Assembly (NCBI RefSeq): GCF_900230195.1
Contig: NZ_OCNE01000006.1
Span: 1 to 64,000 of the forward strand
Origin: Streptomyces zhaozhouensis
GTDB lineage: Bacteria; Actinomycetota; Actinomycetes; Streptomycetales; Streptomycetaceae
Direction of reading: 5' to 3'
Length of the DNA stretch: 64,000 bases
Positions 17,896 through 25,982 of the stretch are shown in pieces. Within the stretch, counting starts at the first letter, position 1; every line of letters starts with the position of its first letter. The position numbers and the translations under genes were made by a program. The notes under the pieces were generated by a model, which saw only the letters and a program-made list of their open reading frames with translations, ran no database searches and was not told the DNA's origin.

Positions 17896-18050
17896 CTCTC
17901 ACCTACCGGGTTAGCTGACGGGTTCGGAGCAGGAAGGTCTCCTACGAGCGGCTGGCGGTCTCCCCCCGGCCGTCCGATTCACCCCAAGTGGTGGTTCCCC
18001 GGTTCCTTCGGTGCGTTGGTGGCGCACGCGCCGGATTCGGCGATTGCGAC
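17896..18050 (-). ncRNA. c-di-AMP (ydaO/yuaA) riboswitch
   Basis: On the minus strand the conserved elements appear in order: CGCCGAATCCGG (18042-18031), GGGGAACCACC, then TTGGGGTGAATCGG, GTAGGAGACCTTCCTG, and the 3' signature GAACCCGTCAGCTAACCCGG ending near 17905. This is the ydaO-type consensus as found in front of rpfA and other cell-wall hydrolase genes of actinobacteria. The 3' edge is about 23 nt from the peptidase GTG, with the RBS directly after it. Binding of c-di-AMP switches such genes off. Edges are approximate. Confidence 0.92.
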
Positions 18051-18377
18051 GCGGCCCCGCCTCTGGCGGCGGGGGTGACTACCGCGCTGCGTTATCGAAC
18101 GTTAATAGACGGGACCGCTGGATTCCAAGTGCTGCCGGGAAAAACCCACGGGCGGCGGCGGGACCATCGCCTACCAACTCCTGCAAAACGGGCAAAATTT
18201 CAAACCAGTGTGGGCGGAGTCGCATCCTGACGGTGCGTCAATTGTTATCGCAGGGGCACCCTCCTTGCACCCTCGGTGACACCCCTGGGGCGCGTGGGGC
18301 GGCCGGGACACCGTCCCGGCCCCGGTCAACTCGCGGCAGTCGAGGGTCCGTTGCCCTCCGGACGCCGGTCAACGTGC
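18051..18377. other. Intergenic region upstream of the riboswitch
   Basis: 327 nt relatively A/T-rich for this genome, between the 3' end of the PP2C gene and the riboswitch. It must carry the promoter of the M23 gene on the minus strand; I see no strong -10/-35 pair and no reading frame worth calling. Confidence 0.5.
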
Positions 18378-19568
18378 TCAAGCCGTGGACGTCCGGGGCG
18401 CGTTGGCGACCGAGGACTGGGCGGCCAGCAGCGCCAGGTCGTCCTTGAGACCGCCCCCGCTGTGCGCCGTCACGTCGTCGAGCAGCCAGTCCAGCAGCGC
18501 CCTGGGCGTCGGGAAGCGACGGTCCCCGAGGCGCGCCAGCGGGTCGTAGAAGACGCCTTCCGCGTCCCTGGCCTCGCTCAGTCCGTCCGTGTACAGCAGC
18601 AGATGCGCCCCGGGCGGGAAGTCCGCCGTGGTCGCCTGGTCGCGGTGCGCCTCCAACTCCCGCAGGCCCAGCGGCAGCGCCGTCTCGGCGGCGAGATAGC
18701 GCGCCTCGCCGCCGGGGCCGAGCAGCACCGGCGGGGGGTGCCCCCGGTTGATCAGGCGCAGCCGCAGCGGAGGGCCCTCGGTGAGCTCGACGAGAACGGC
18801 GGTGGTGAACCCCTCGTTGGACTCCAGGTCCGGGCGGTTGTGGCGCTCGCGGATCAGGGTGTCCTCCATCCGCGCCGCCACCTCGCCCAGCTCCACCTCG
18901 CTCTCGGCTGCCTCGCGGAACGCCCCCAGCAGCACCGCCACCACCTCCGTGGCGCCGAGCCCCTTCCCCCGCACGTCCCCGACCAGCATCCGCACACCGT
19001 GGGGGGTCTCCCGCAGGGAGTAGAGGTCGCCGCCGATCAGCGCGTTCCGCTGGGCGGCCCGGTAGCGCGCGGAGACCCGCAGGGGCCCGACGCGCTCGGG
19101 TGGTTCGGGCACCACCGCGCGCTGCACGGTCTCGGCGATCCGCCGCGCGGAGGCCACGCGCGCGTCCCTGCGGGCGAGCAGGCGGTTCAGAAAGAGAGCG
19201 AAGAGGCCCATCAGCGCCACGGTGCCGATCTTCACCGGCGCCTCGGGGCCGTTGGGAGTGATCCTCGCCACCTCGAAGACGACCAGCAGCGTCGCCAGCA
19301 CCGAGTAGACCGCCGTCGCCCCGAACGACAGCACGGGTGCCGCCGCGATCGGCGCGGCGACATAGAAGGGGGTGAGGGTGACGTGCGGCGGCGTCACGAA
19401 GTCGAGCACTCCCCCGACCACCAGCAGCGCCCCGGGCACGACGGGATAGAGCCGCCACCACGCAGTACCGGGACCCTTGCTCCGCACTCTCCCACTGTGC
19501 GCACGGCGCGCACCCCCCGCGACCGCGCCCCGCGGCGCGGCCGGGCCCCAGCAGCCCGGCCGCGCCAT
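18378..19568 (-). CDS. Membrane SpoIIE/RsbU-type PP2C phosphatase
   Basis: 396 residues. Three or so transmembrane helices (about 43-135: VVPGALLVVGGVLDFV, FYVAAPIAAAPVLSFGA, TVALMGLFALFLNRLLA) precede a PP2C-SpoIIE domain (about 155-380). Metal and catalytic motifs are GGDLYS, GDVRGKG, NRGHPPPVLLG, LLYTDGLSEARD and GLKDDLALLAA. It would dephosphorylate serine or threonine on an anti-anti-sigma partner in response to a membrane signal. The ATG at 19568 has a good RBS (AGAGGGG, 7-nt spacing) although the first 40 residues are Arg/Ala-rich; GTG 19487 is an alternative. No partner gene is adjacent. Confidence 0.85.
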   Translation of the reverse strand: MARPGCWGPAAPRGAVAGGARRAHSGRVRSKGPGTAWWRLYPVVPGALLVVGGVLDFVTPPHVTLTPFYVAAPIAAAPVLSFGATAVYSVLATLLVVFEVARITPNGPEAPVKIGTVALMGLFALFLNRLLARRDARVASARRIAETVQRAVVPEPPERVGPLRVSARYRAAQRNALIGGDLYSLRETPHGVRMLVGDVRGKGLGATEVVAVLLGAFREAAESEVELGEVAARMEDTLIRERHNRPDLESNEGFTTAVLVELTEGPPLRLRLINRGHPPPVLLGPGGEARYLAAETALPLGLRELEAHRDQATTADFPPGAHLLLYTDGLSEARDAEGVFYDPLARLGDRRFPTPRALLDWLLDDVTAHSGGGLKDDLALLAAQSSVANAPRTSTA

Positions 19569-19906
19569 GGCACGGCCCCTCTGCGGCCGCGCGGCACCGA
19601 TGCGCTGATCAGGCGATGGCCGGCCGATCGCCGCGTATCCGCCGCCACACGCCCCGGGAGCGCCGAGCGGGCACCCCAGAACCCACCGTTGGCCACCTCC
19701 CGTACCGCCTCATCGGGCCCCCTGCTGTCCCCACGCGACGGCAGCGCCGCGCTGCCAGGGCCAGCATTTCCGGTCGTCCCCGGCGCGAAAACGCCGCGAC
19801 ACCGGCGCGCGGCATCGTCCGGAGTGGTGAACGAGCACGCACGCGCGCCGGTTCGCGGAGCGGGGCGCACGCTCCGGCGTGCGACACAAGCGCCGGCGCC
19901 GGCGGG
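19569..19906. other. Intergenic region
   Basis: 338 nt upstream of the PP2C gene and downstream of the aldo/keto reductase on the same strand. No RNA gene or credible reading frame is visible; it presumably carries the PP2C promoter. Confidence 0.4.
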
Positions 19907-20890
19907 CTACCAGCGGTGGTGCACCTGGTCGCGCAGCCGCTGGTCGTAGAGGTCCCGCACGGCCCGCAGCGTCGGCTCGTCAAGCGGCGGCAGCCCGGCC
20001 GCCGCCGCGTTGGCCGCCGCCTGCTCCGCCGACCTCGCGCCCGGGATCACCGTGGTCACCCCCGGCTGCTGAACGGCCCAGCGCAGCGCGCCCGCCGCCG
20101 GGTCCACCCCCTCGGGCAGCAGCCGCGCGAACTCCGCGGCGGCCTCGACGCCGGTCGCGAAGTCCACGCCGGAGAAGGTCTCGCCCTGGTCGAACGCCTC
20201 ACCGCGCCGGTTGAACGTGCGGTGGTCGTTCTCCGCGAAGACCGTCGAGGCGGTGTACCGGCCGGAGAGCAGACCCGACGCCAGCGGCACCCGCACGATC
20301 ACCGCGACCCCGGCGTCCGCGGCGGCCGGCAGCACCCGCTCCAGCGGCTTCCGGCGGAAGGGGTTGAGGATGATCTGGAGGCTGGCGACCCCGGGCCTGG
20401 CGATGGCCGCGAGCGCCTCGTCGCAGGTCTCGACGCTCACCCCGTACCCCGCGACCCGCTCCTCGGCGACCAGGGTGTCCAGCGCGTCGAAGACCGCGTC
20501 CGAGGCGATCACCGCGGCCGGCGGGCAGTGCAACTGCACCAGGTCCAGCCGGTCCACGCCGAGGTTCTCGCGCGAACGGTCGGTCCACGCGCGGAAGTTG
20601 TCCAGCGTGTAGTGCTCGGGCGACTGCTCGACCCGGCGCCCCATCTTGGTGGCCACCAGCACCTCGGCGTCCGGCCGTTCCCGCAGGTAGCGGCCGATCA
20701 GCCGTTCACTGCGGCCGTCGCCGTAGACGTCGGCGGTGTCGAAGAAGGTCACCCCCGCGTCGAGGGAGGCGTCAAGTACCGCGTGTGCGGCGTCCTCCGA
20801 GACCTCGCCCCAGTCGGCGCCCAACTGCCAGGTGCCGAGCCCGACGACGGAGGCCCGCCGTCCCAACCTCTCCCACACACGTCGCTCCAT
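19907..20890 (-). CDS. Aldo/keto reductase (second)
   Basis: 327 residues. Tetrad residues: Asp and Tyr in FFDTADVYGDG, Lys in LVATKMGR, His in LVQLHCPP. It opens with LGRRASVVGLGTWQLGADWG and ends with TTVIPGARSAEQAAANAAA, the NADP-binding segment. It shares family but not close identity with the reductase at 15.7-16.7 kb, so it is unlikely to be a recent duplicate. Of two nearby ATGs, 20890 is preferred because GAGAGG stands nine nucleotides before it; 20899 would overlap that RBS. Substrate unknown. Confidence 0.88.
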   Translation of the reverse strand: MERRVWERLGRRASVVGLGTWQLGADWGEVSEDAAHAVLDASLDAGVTFFDTADVYGDGRSERLIGRYLRERPDAEVLVATKMGRRVEQSPEHYTLDNFRAWTDRSRENLGVDRLDLVQLHCPPAAVIASDAVFDALDTLVAEERVAGYGVSVETCDEALAAIARPGVASLQIILNPFRRKPLERVLPAAADAGVAVIVRVPLASGLLSGRYTASTVFAENDHRTFNRRGEAFDQGETFSGVDFATGVEAAAEFARLLPEGVDPAAGALRWAVQQPGVTTVIPGARSAEQAAANAAAAGLPPLDEPTLRAVRDLYDQRLRDQVHHRW

Positions 20891-21267
20891 GCCCGGCATC
20901 CTCTCACCGCCCGTCGGGGGGCGACCGGGGCCGGTGCCAGGTTGCCGACTCGGCGTCGGGCCCGGGGGCCGGGTGCCGCTACCGAGGAGCCGTTCGCCGC
21001 CGAGGCCATCGACGCCTAGGGCACCGCCTGGCCGCGACGTCGGTCCGCGGCGCCGCCACCGGCGAGACCGCCGCCGAGATGGCCGTGCCGTTACGGCGTC
21101 CCTGACGCCCTCGGGCTGCGCGGCCGGATCGCGTCGGCGATCGCCGACGCCGACAACACCCGAGGGAACGGACCCCGTGACCCACCTACGTGGGCGGCCC
21201 GTGCGGCACGGTCACTCGCTTCCGTGACTCGCCGCACCAGGCGATCACTTCGGGCCCGAAAACGGCG
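20891..21267. other. Intergenic region, no gene seen
   Basis: About 380 nt with high GC. One frame reads GVPDALGLRGRIASAIADAD near 21095-21155 but has no start codon or family resemblance; possible relic, not callable. Confidence 0.35.
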
Positions 21268-21304
21268 ACGACCCCCGGTCAGGAGCACTCTGACCAAGGG
21301 TCGT
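21268..21304 (-). terminator. Intrinsic terminator of tRNA-Lys
   Basis: Two-tier hairpin: outer ACGACCC/GGGTCGT (21268-21274, 21298-21304), inner GGTCA/TGACC (21277-21281, 21291-21295). On the minus strand it begins six bases after the tRNA 3' end and is followed by CGCCGTTTTC. Confidence 0.8.
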
Positions 21305-21309
21305 TCTTG

Positions 21310-21382
21310 TAGGCCGTGTGGGACTCGAACCCACAACCAATGGATTAAAAGTCCACTGCTCTGCCAATTGAGCTAACGGCCC
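21310..21382 (-). tRNA. tRNA-Lys (anticodon UUU)
   Basis: 73 nt. The acceptor GGGCCGT pairs with ACGGCCT, discriminator A. The anticodon loop is CTTTTAA, anticodon UUU. D-loop has the normal GG and the T-loop reads TTCGAGT. CCA is not encoded. Confidence 0.97.
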
Positions 21383-21550
21383 GCACGGAGCAGCATAGCC
21401 CGCCCCGCACGCCCGGTTCGAGGGGAATCAGCCATGTCGGCACGCCATCCGGGGCCAACAGTGCCACTCCCCCGCCGACCTGCCCGTTCGCCCGGGAGCC
21501 CCGGGAAACGGGCCCGCCCCGCCGGTGAGACGGCGGGGCGGTGCGTCGGG

Positions 21551-23458
21551 TCAGTCGTTGCGCTTCCAGCGCGGCTTGTCGGCGCGACGGTCGAAGGAGC
21601 CGCCGGAGCGCTCACCCCGGTAGCCGCCACGGTCACCGCCGGAGCGCTGCCGGTCGTCGCGGCGGAACCCGCCGCCCCCCCGGTGCTCGTCCCTGCGGAA
21701 GCCACCCTCGCGACGGAAGCCGCCGCCCTCGCGGTCCCCGCCCCGGTAGCCGCCGCGGTCGCCGCCGCCCCGGTGCTCGTCACGGCGGAAACCGCCGCCG
21801 TCCTCGCGCCGCCCGTGCGAACGCCGGTCGTCCCGGAACCCGCCCCGGTCGCCACCGCGCGGCCGGTCGTCGCGGCGGAACCCGCCCCGGTCGCCGCCGC
21901 CGCGGTGCCCGTCGCGGCGGAACCCGCCGCGCTCACCTCGTTCACCGCGCTCGTTGCGCGCCGCCTCGGCGCGGGCCGCCTTCTCGGCACGCCTGGCCTC
22001 GCGGATCGCCTCCCGCTCGGCCTCGCGCTCCGCCTCGGCGAGGGCCTCGGCCCTGGCCTCGGCGGCCTGCGAGATCGCCTCCGCCGGGTCGTCGCCGCGC
22101 TCCCGCGCGGCACGCGCCGTCAGCCGCTCGGCCTCCTCGACCAGCTCGGCCGAACGGCCCCTGGCCTTCTCCAGCTCCCGCGCCAGCCTGGCGACCTCGC
22201 GCTCGGAGTGCGTCGCGGCGCCCATCGCCGCCTCGGCCTGCACCTCGGTCAGCGAACGCGCGCCGACGATGTCGGCCACGTCCTGCGAGAAGAGGTCACC
22301 GCGACCGATGGTGTGGCGCGCGGCGTCCACGCCCGCGTCCTCCATCAGCCGGAAGATGGTCCGCCGCTGGTGCGGCAGCGCGAGCGAGACCACGGTGCCG
22401 GAACGCCCCGCGCGGGCGGTGCGGCCCGAACGGTGCAGGTAGTCCTTGTGGTCACCGGCCGGGTCCACGTTGAGCACCACGTCGATGCCGTCGACGTGGA
22501 TGCCGCGGGCCGCCACGTCGGTGGCCACCAGCACGCTGGCCCTGCCGTCCTTGAAGTCGGCCAGGGTCCGCGTCCGCGCGCCCTGGGTCATCCCGCCGTG
22601 CAGCGCGTCGGCGCGCACGCCGGCCTCGCGCAACTGGCCGGCGACCCGGTCGGCGCCCAGCTGGGTGCGGACGAAGACGATGGTCCTGCCCTCGCCGGCG
22701 GCGATCGCCGCCGTCAGCGGGGCCTTGTCGCGGGGCTTCACGATCAGCACGTGGTGGCTCATGGTGGTCACCGCGCCCTGGGCGGCGTCCACCTCGTGGC
22801 TCACCGGGTCGACCAGATAGCGCTTGACCAGGGTGTCGATCTCGTTCTCCAGGGTGGCGGAGAAGAGCATCCGCTGGCCGCCGGGCGGGACCAGGTCGAG
22901 CAGCTCGGTGACCTCGGGCAGAAAGCCCAGGTCGGCCATCTGGTCGGCCTCGTCGAGCACCGCGACCTGCACGTCGTCCAGCGAGCAGGCACGCCGGCCG
23001 ATCACGTCGCGCAGCCGGCCCGGGGTGGCCACCAGGACGTCGACGCCGCGCTCCAGGGCGTAGATCTGGTTGCCCATGGAGGTGCCGCCGCAGACCACCT
23101 TCAGCCGCAGGCCCAGCACGTCGCCGTAGGGCTCCAGCGCGTCGGCCACCTGCATGGCCAGCTCGCGGGTGGGCGTGAGGATGACGGCGCGCGGCCGCTT
23201 GGGCTCGGTACGGCCGCCGGCCAGCCTGGCCAGCAGCGGCAGGCCAAAGCTCAGGGTCTTGCCGGAACCGGTGCGGCCCCGGCCGAGGATGTCGTGACCG
23301 GCCATCGCGTCGGGGATGGTGGCGGCCTGGATGGGGAACGGGGTGGTGACTCCGTTCTCCGCGAGTTTACGAACGACCTGCTGGGGAAGTCCCAGATCGG
23401 CGAACGTGACGGTGGGCTCGTCCAAGGGCAATACGGCCTCGGGCGTGGTGAGGGACAT
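21551..23458 (-). CDS. DEAD-box ATP-dependent RNA helicase
   Basis: About 635 residues. Helicase motifs in order: Q-motif region TFADLGLPQQVV, Walker A GRGRTGSGKT, PTRELA, TPGRL, DEAD (VAVLDEADQM), SAT (LFSATLE), and HRSGRTARAGR. After the core (to about 395) comes a charged helical stretch (about 400-505). The tail (about 510-635) is rich in RGG and repeats of FRRDEHRGGG type, typical of RNA-binding and phase-separating helicase tails. It probably remodels ribosomal or messenger RNA, as CsdA/RhlE-like proteins do in the cold. Start: ATG 23458 (MSLTTPEAV) fits the family. A GTG at 23497 adds 13 residues and cannot be excluded. Confidence 0.9.
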   Translation of the reverse strand: MSLTTPEAVLPLDEPTVTFADLGLPQQVVRKLAENGVTTPFPIQAATIPDAMAGHDILGRGRTGSGKTLSFGLPLLARLAGGRTEPKRPRAVILTPTRELAMQVADALEPYGDVLGLRLKVVCGGTSMGNQIYALERGVDVLVATPGRLRDVIGRRACSLDDVQVAVLDEADQMADLGFLPEVTELLDLVPPGGQRMLFSATLENEIDTLVKRYLVDPVSHEVDAAQGAVTTMSHHVLIVKPRDKAPLTAAIAAGEGRTIVFVRTQLGADRVAGQLREAGVRADALHGGMTQGARTRTLADFKDGRASVLVATDVAARGIHVDGIDVVLNVDPAGDHKDYLHRSGRTARAGRSGTVVSLALPHQRRTIFRLMEDAGVDAARHTIGRGDLFSQDVADIVGARSLTEVQAEAAMGAATHSEREVARLARELEKARGRSAELVEEAERLTARAARERGDDPAEAISQAAEARAEALAEAEREAEREAIREARRAEKAARAEAARNERGERGERGGFRRDGHRGGGDRGGFRRDDRPRGGDRGGFRDDRRSHGRREDGGGFRRDEHRGGGDRGGYRGGDREGGGFRREGGFRRDEHRGGGGFRRDDRQRSGGDRGGYRGERSGGSFDRRADKPRWKRND

Positions 23459-23666
23459 GCGAGGTGAGAACCTTCCGGAGGTCTGGGTAGTCGGCACGCG
23501 CCGCCTTAGCTCCGTAGGTGCTCTGGACCGCCTGCGATGCGATCAGCCACGGCGAGAGGAGGTACGCGCCACACGGCGCGCATCAAGGGGGCGCCGGGCA
23601 AGTGGGATCAAACGATCTACAAGCATACGCACGCCGTCGCCCCCGGCGCAAACGCGGCTCGACACC

Positions 23667-23714
23667 CCTCGTTCCGGGGCGAGTTGGATCCCTCGTTCCG
23701 GAGCGAGTTGGATC
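23667..23714. repeat. Two tandem 24-bp repeats with internal symmetry
   Basis: Units 23667-23690 and 23691-23714 differ at one base (GGGG vs GGAG). Each contains CTCGTTCCG followed by GCGAG, a short inverted repeat. They lie between the minizincin stop and the helicase start, about 210 nt upstream of the helicase, where a 5' leader or operator could be. Confidence 0.7.
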
Positions 23715-23738
23715 TCGCCACCCGCCCCCCGGCCGGGC

Positions 23739-24101
23739 TCAGCCGTAGCCCAGGCTGTGCAGCCGTTCGTCGTCGATGCCGAAGTGGTGCGCGATCTCGT
23801 GCACGACCGTCACCTCGACCTCGGCCACCACCAGCTCCCGGCCGCCGCCCTCGCGCGCGACCATCCGCAGCGTCGGCCCCATGTAGACGGAGATGCGGTC
23901 CGGCAGCACCCCCGCGTACCACTCGCCGCGCTCCGTGAGCGGGGTGCCCTCGTAGAGACCGAGCAGCTCCGGGTCCTCCGGCGGCGGCTCGTCCTCGACG
24001 AACACCGCCACGTTGTCCATCAGCCGGGTCAGCTCCGGCGGAATCCGGTCCAGCGCCTCGCTGACCAGCCCCTCGAACTCCTCACGCGTCATCTCCAGCA
24101 C
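23739..24101 (-). CDS. Minizincin-type metallopeptidase family protein
   Basis: 120 residues. The zinc motif HEIAHHFGIDDERL stands near the C-terminus (HExxH plus a downstream Asp, as in the DUF1025/zincin-like family). The N-terminal region EEFEGLVSEALDRIPPEL and the acidic DEPPPEDPELLGLYEGTPL are characteristic of this small actinobacterial family, whose substrate is not known. No signal peptide, so probably cytoplasmic. GTG 24101 with GGGAGA eight bases upstream is the best start; the ATG at 24092 has an RBS that touches it. Confidence 0.85.
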   Translation of the reverse strand: MLEMTREEFEGLVSEALDRIPPELTRLMDNVAVFVEDEPPPEDPELLGLYEGTPLTERGEWYAGVLPDRISVYMGPTLRMVAREGGGRELVVAEVEVTVVHEIAHHFGIDDERLHSLGYG

Positions 24102-24230
24102 AACCCGATTCTCCCGCACCAGCCCGGTCGGGGGGAATGGCCGGCGACCGGTCAACCGTTTTGCCGATCACGCGCGCGATCGCCTATGCTGCTCGGGCCC
24201 ACGCCGGTGTATTGGTGGGCTTGCGATCAG

Positions 24231-24303
24231 GCCCCTGTCGTCTAGCGGCCCAGGACGCCGCCCTTTCAAGGCGGTAGCGCGGGTTCGAATCCCGTCGGGG
24301 GTA
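24231..24303 (+). tRNA. tRNA-Glu (anticodon UUC)
   Basis: 73 nt. Acceptor GCCCCTG pairs with CGGGGGT including wobble pairs; anticodon loop CTTTCAA; T-loop TTCGAAT; discriminator A. First of a same-strand cluster Glu, Asp, Phe. Confidence 0.97.
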
Positions 24304-24498
24304 CGTCGTATCGCCTTCTTTCCCACGCGGTTTTCCCTCCGTTCTCGTCGAGGGTCCGCTACGCCGCGTGGTCCTCGTTCCCCCCGCCGCCCGAGCGGCC
24401 GGCGAACGGGCGCGCTCTCTCCCCGAACCCCCCTCCCAACTGCGGCTTTCCATCCCGCGCCGCCCCCGTGGTGACACGTCGCCACCCCGCCGGGAAAG

Positions 24499-24522
24499 CG
24501 GTGCGGAGGGCCCTCCGCACCG
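24499..24522. repeat. 24-bp perfect palindrome between tRNA-Glu and tRNA-Asp
   Basis: Arms of 12 bases (first CGGTGCGGAGGG) meet with no spacer. As RNA it would form a hairpin only with a strained loop. It is too far (about 195 nt) from tRNA-Glu to be a simple terminator, and about 75 nt from tRNA-Asp. Confidence 0.7.
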
Positions 24523-24557
24523 TGATACGCTGATCCAGCGATGCCGGCCGGTGGCAC

Positions 24558-24579
24558 ACGGTGAACACTTCTTCACCGT
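24558..24579. repeat. Inverted repeat upstream of tRNA-Asp
   Basis: ACGGTGAA, 6-nt spacer, TTCACCGT, perfect, ending 20 nt before the tRNA-Asp 5' end, where the promoter should be. Confidence 0.6.
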
Positions 24580-24599
24580 CCATCGACGGCGGACAGCCG

Positions 24600-24674
24600 G
24601 GTCCTGTGGAGCAGTTTGGAGTGCTCGCCACCCTGTCAAGGTGGAGGCCGCGGGTTCAAATCCCGTCAGGACCG
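24600..24674 (+). tRNA. tRNA-Asp (anticodon GUC), copy 1
   Basis: 75 nt. Acceptor GGTCCTG pairs with CAGGACC, discriminator G (expected for Asp). Anticodon loop CTGTCAA. T-loop TTCAAAT. Identical to the copy at 30105-30179. Phe follows after four bases, so both are one transcript. Confidence 0.97.
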
Positions 24675-24678
24675 CTCC

Positions 24679-24752
24679 GGCTGGGTAGCTCAGTTGGTAC
24701 GAGCGTCCGCCTGAAAAGCGGAAGGTCGCCGGTTCGATCCCGGCCCCAGCCA
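24679..24752 (+). tRNA. tRNA-Phe (anticodon GAA)
   Basis: 74 nt. Acceptor GGCTGGG pairs with CCCAGCC, discriminator A; anticodon loop CTGAAAA; T-loop TTCGATC. Followed by a terminator. Confidence 0.97.
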
Positions 24753-24771
24753 CATCCCTTCGTTTCACCCC

Positions 24772-24806
24772 GGACCCTGGCAGGCCAGCCCGCCAGGGTC
24801 CTTTCT
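24772..24806 (+). terminator. Intrinsic terminator after tRNA-Phe
   Basis: GGACCCTGGC (24772-24781), 10-nt loop, GCCAGGGTCC (24792-24801), then TTTCT. Ends the tRNA-Asp/Phe transcript; also faces the convergent membrane-protein gene. Confidence 0.88.
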
Positions 24807-24867
24807 CTGTCCGCGGTCTCTCTCCGCCCCGCAGCCGCCCCGCCCCGCGGCCGGTTCGACGTCCGGG

Positions 24868-25881
24868 TCACCGCCCTCCCGGGTGGCGGTGGCGGCCGGC
24901 CAGGAAGACCGTGAGGGAGAGCGCGGACCAGCCGGCCAGTACCAGATACGGCTGAAGATGCTGGTGGCCGGGGAAGTAGACGGCGGCGTGCTGGGCGTTG
25001 ACCGAGGCACCGGGCGGCAGCCAGCGGCCGACCGTGCCGAAGAGCGACGGCAGCAGCGGCCAGGAGACCGCCCCGCCCGAGGAGGGGTTGCCGAGGAGCA
25101 TCAGCAGCCCCCAGGTGGGGAGCAGCGCCCACCGCCGAAAGAGCGTGTCGAACATCGTGAAGACCATGCCGGCCGTGAACATCGTCCCCGCGAGGATCAG
25201 CCACGTCTGGGGGAACGGCAGCGGCACCGCGTCCAGGATCCAGTCGACCGCCGCCACCACGCACAGTCCGCCGAGCAGCGAGTAGCAGGCGATCACGCAG
25301 ATCCGCTCCCAGGGCCGCAGACGCGCCGCGTGCACCCCCAGTTGGATCGCGCCGAGGAAGCCGCAGACGATCACGGCCAGATTCATGTAGAAGAGCGCGA
25401 GTCCGCGCGGGTCGCCCGGGTGCAGGGGCTTGATGTCGCGGACGGTGATCTCGCTGCCGACCGCGCGGGCCGCCTCGGGGGCCGCGCGTTCCAGGACCTC
25501 GGCGACCGAGGCGCCGGCCGCGCCGGCGAGGTCGAGCTCCAGCCGCCCGCCGTCCCGGAGCCGGACGACGGCGAAGGCCCGCTGGTCCTCGATCTCGTCC
25601 AGGGCCTGTGGATAGCCGGCGACGCGACGCCGTTCGATCGCGCTGTCCAGCCCTCGGTCCAGGGCGTCCAGGAAGGCGGCCACCCGTGAGGCGCCCCCGG
25701 CCGGCTCCTCGAGAACGGCGATCGGGACGGCGCGCGGCGTCGGATCGGCCATGGCGTAGCTGTAGGAGCCGGCGAAAATCCCCGCCGAGACCGCCAGGAT
25801 CAACGAGATGACCACGGCGGGCAGCAGCGCCTCGCTGCCCGAGGACGGCCGGCGTTCGGCGGTTGGCTGCTGACTCCCCAC
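24868..25881 (-). CDS. YhgE/ABC-2-permease-like integral membrane protein
   Basis: 337 residues. One transmembrane helix near the N-terminus (about 20-42), an outer domain of about 120 residues (FLDALDRGLDSAIERRRVAG), then five more helices (about 164-186, 195-215, 222-245, 250-275, 305-325). This one-plus-five layout with a large first extracytoplasmic loop is that of the YhgE/Pip and ABC-2-type membrane proteins. No ATPase gene is adjacent. The transport or scaffold role is unknown. GTG 25881 follows AGGGTGCC. It is divergent from hrpA with about 100 nt between. Confidence 0.7.
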   Translation of the reverse strand: MGSQQPTAERRPSSGSEALLPAVVISLILAVSAGIFAGSYSYAMADPTPRAVPIAVLEEPAGGASRVAAFLDALDRGLDSAIERRRVAGYPQALDEIEDQRAFAVVRLRDGGRLELDLAGAAGASVAEVLERAAPEAARAVGSEITVRDIKPLHPGDPRGLALFYMNLAVIVCGFLGAIQLGVHAARLRPWERICVIACYSLLGGLCVVAAVDWILDAVPLPFPQTWLILAGTMFTAGMVFTMFDTLFRRWALLPTWGLLMLLGNPSSGGAVSWPLLPSLFGTVGRWLPPGASVNAQHAAVYFPGHQHLQPYLVLAGWSALSLTVFLAGRHRHPGGR

Positions 25882-25982
25882 GAGGGCACCCTAAGCACCC
25901 GAAAGCCGCGTAACGGGCAGAACGCGCGCGGTCCGATATGGGCTCGCCGCCCGGCGCGCGAAGGTGAGATTCTGGACTCCGT

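Noticed and set aside
21000..21230. Possible gene relic (GVPDALGLRGRIASAIADAD)
   Set aside because: No start, too short, and no family recognised.
21434..23467. 677-codon frame opposite the DEAD-box helicase
   Set aside because: Antisense shadow in high-GC DNA; residues are Ala/Val/Pro and then His/Gln-rich, without motifs.
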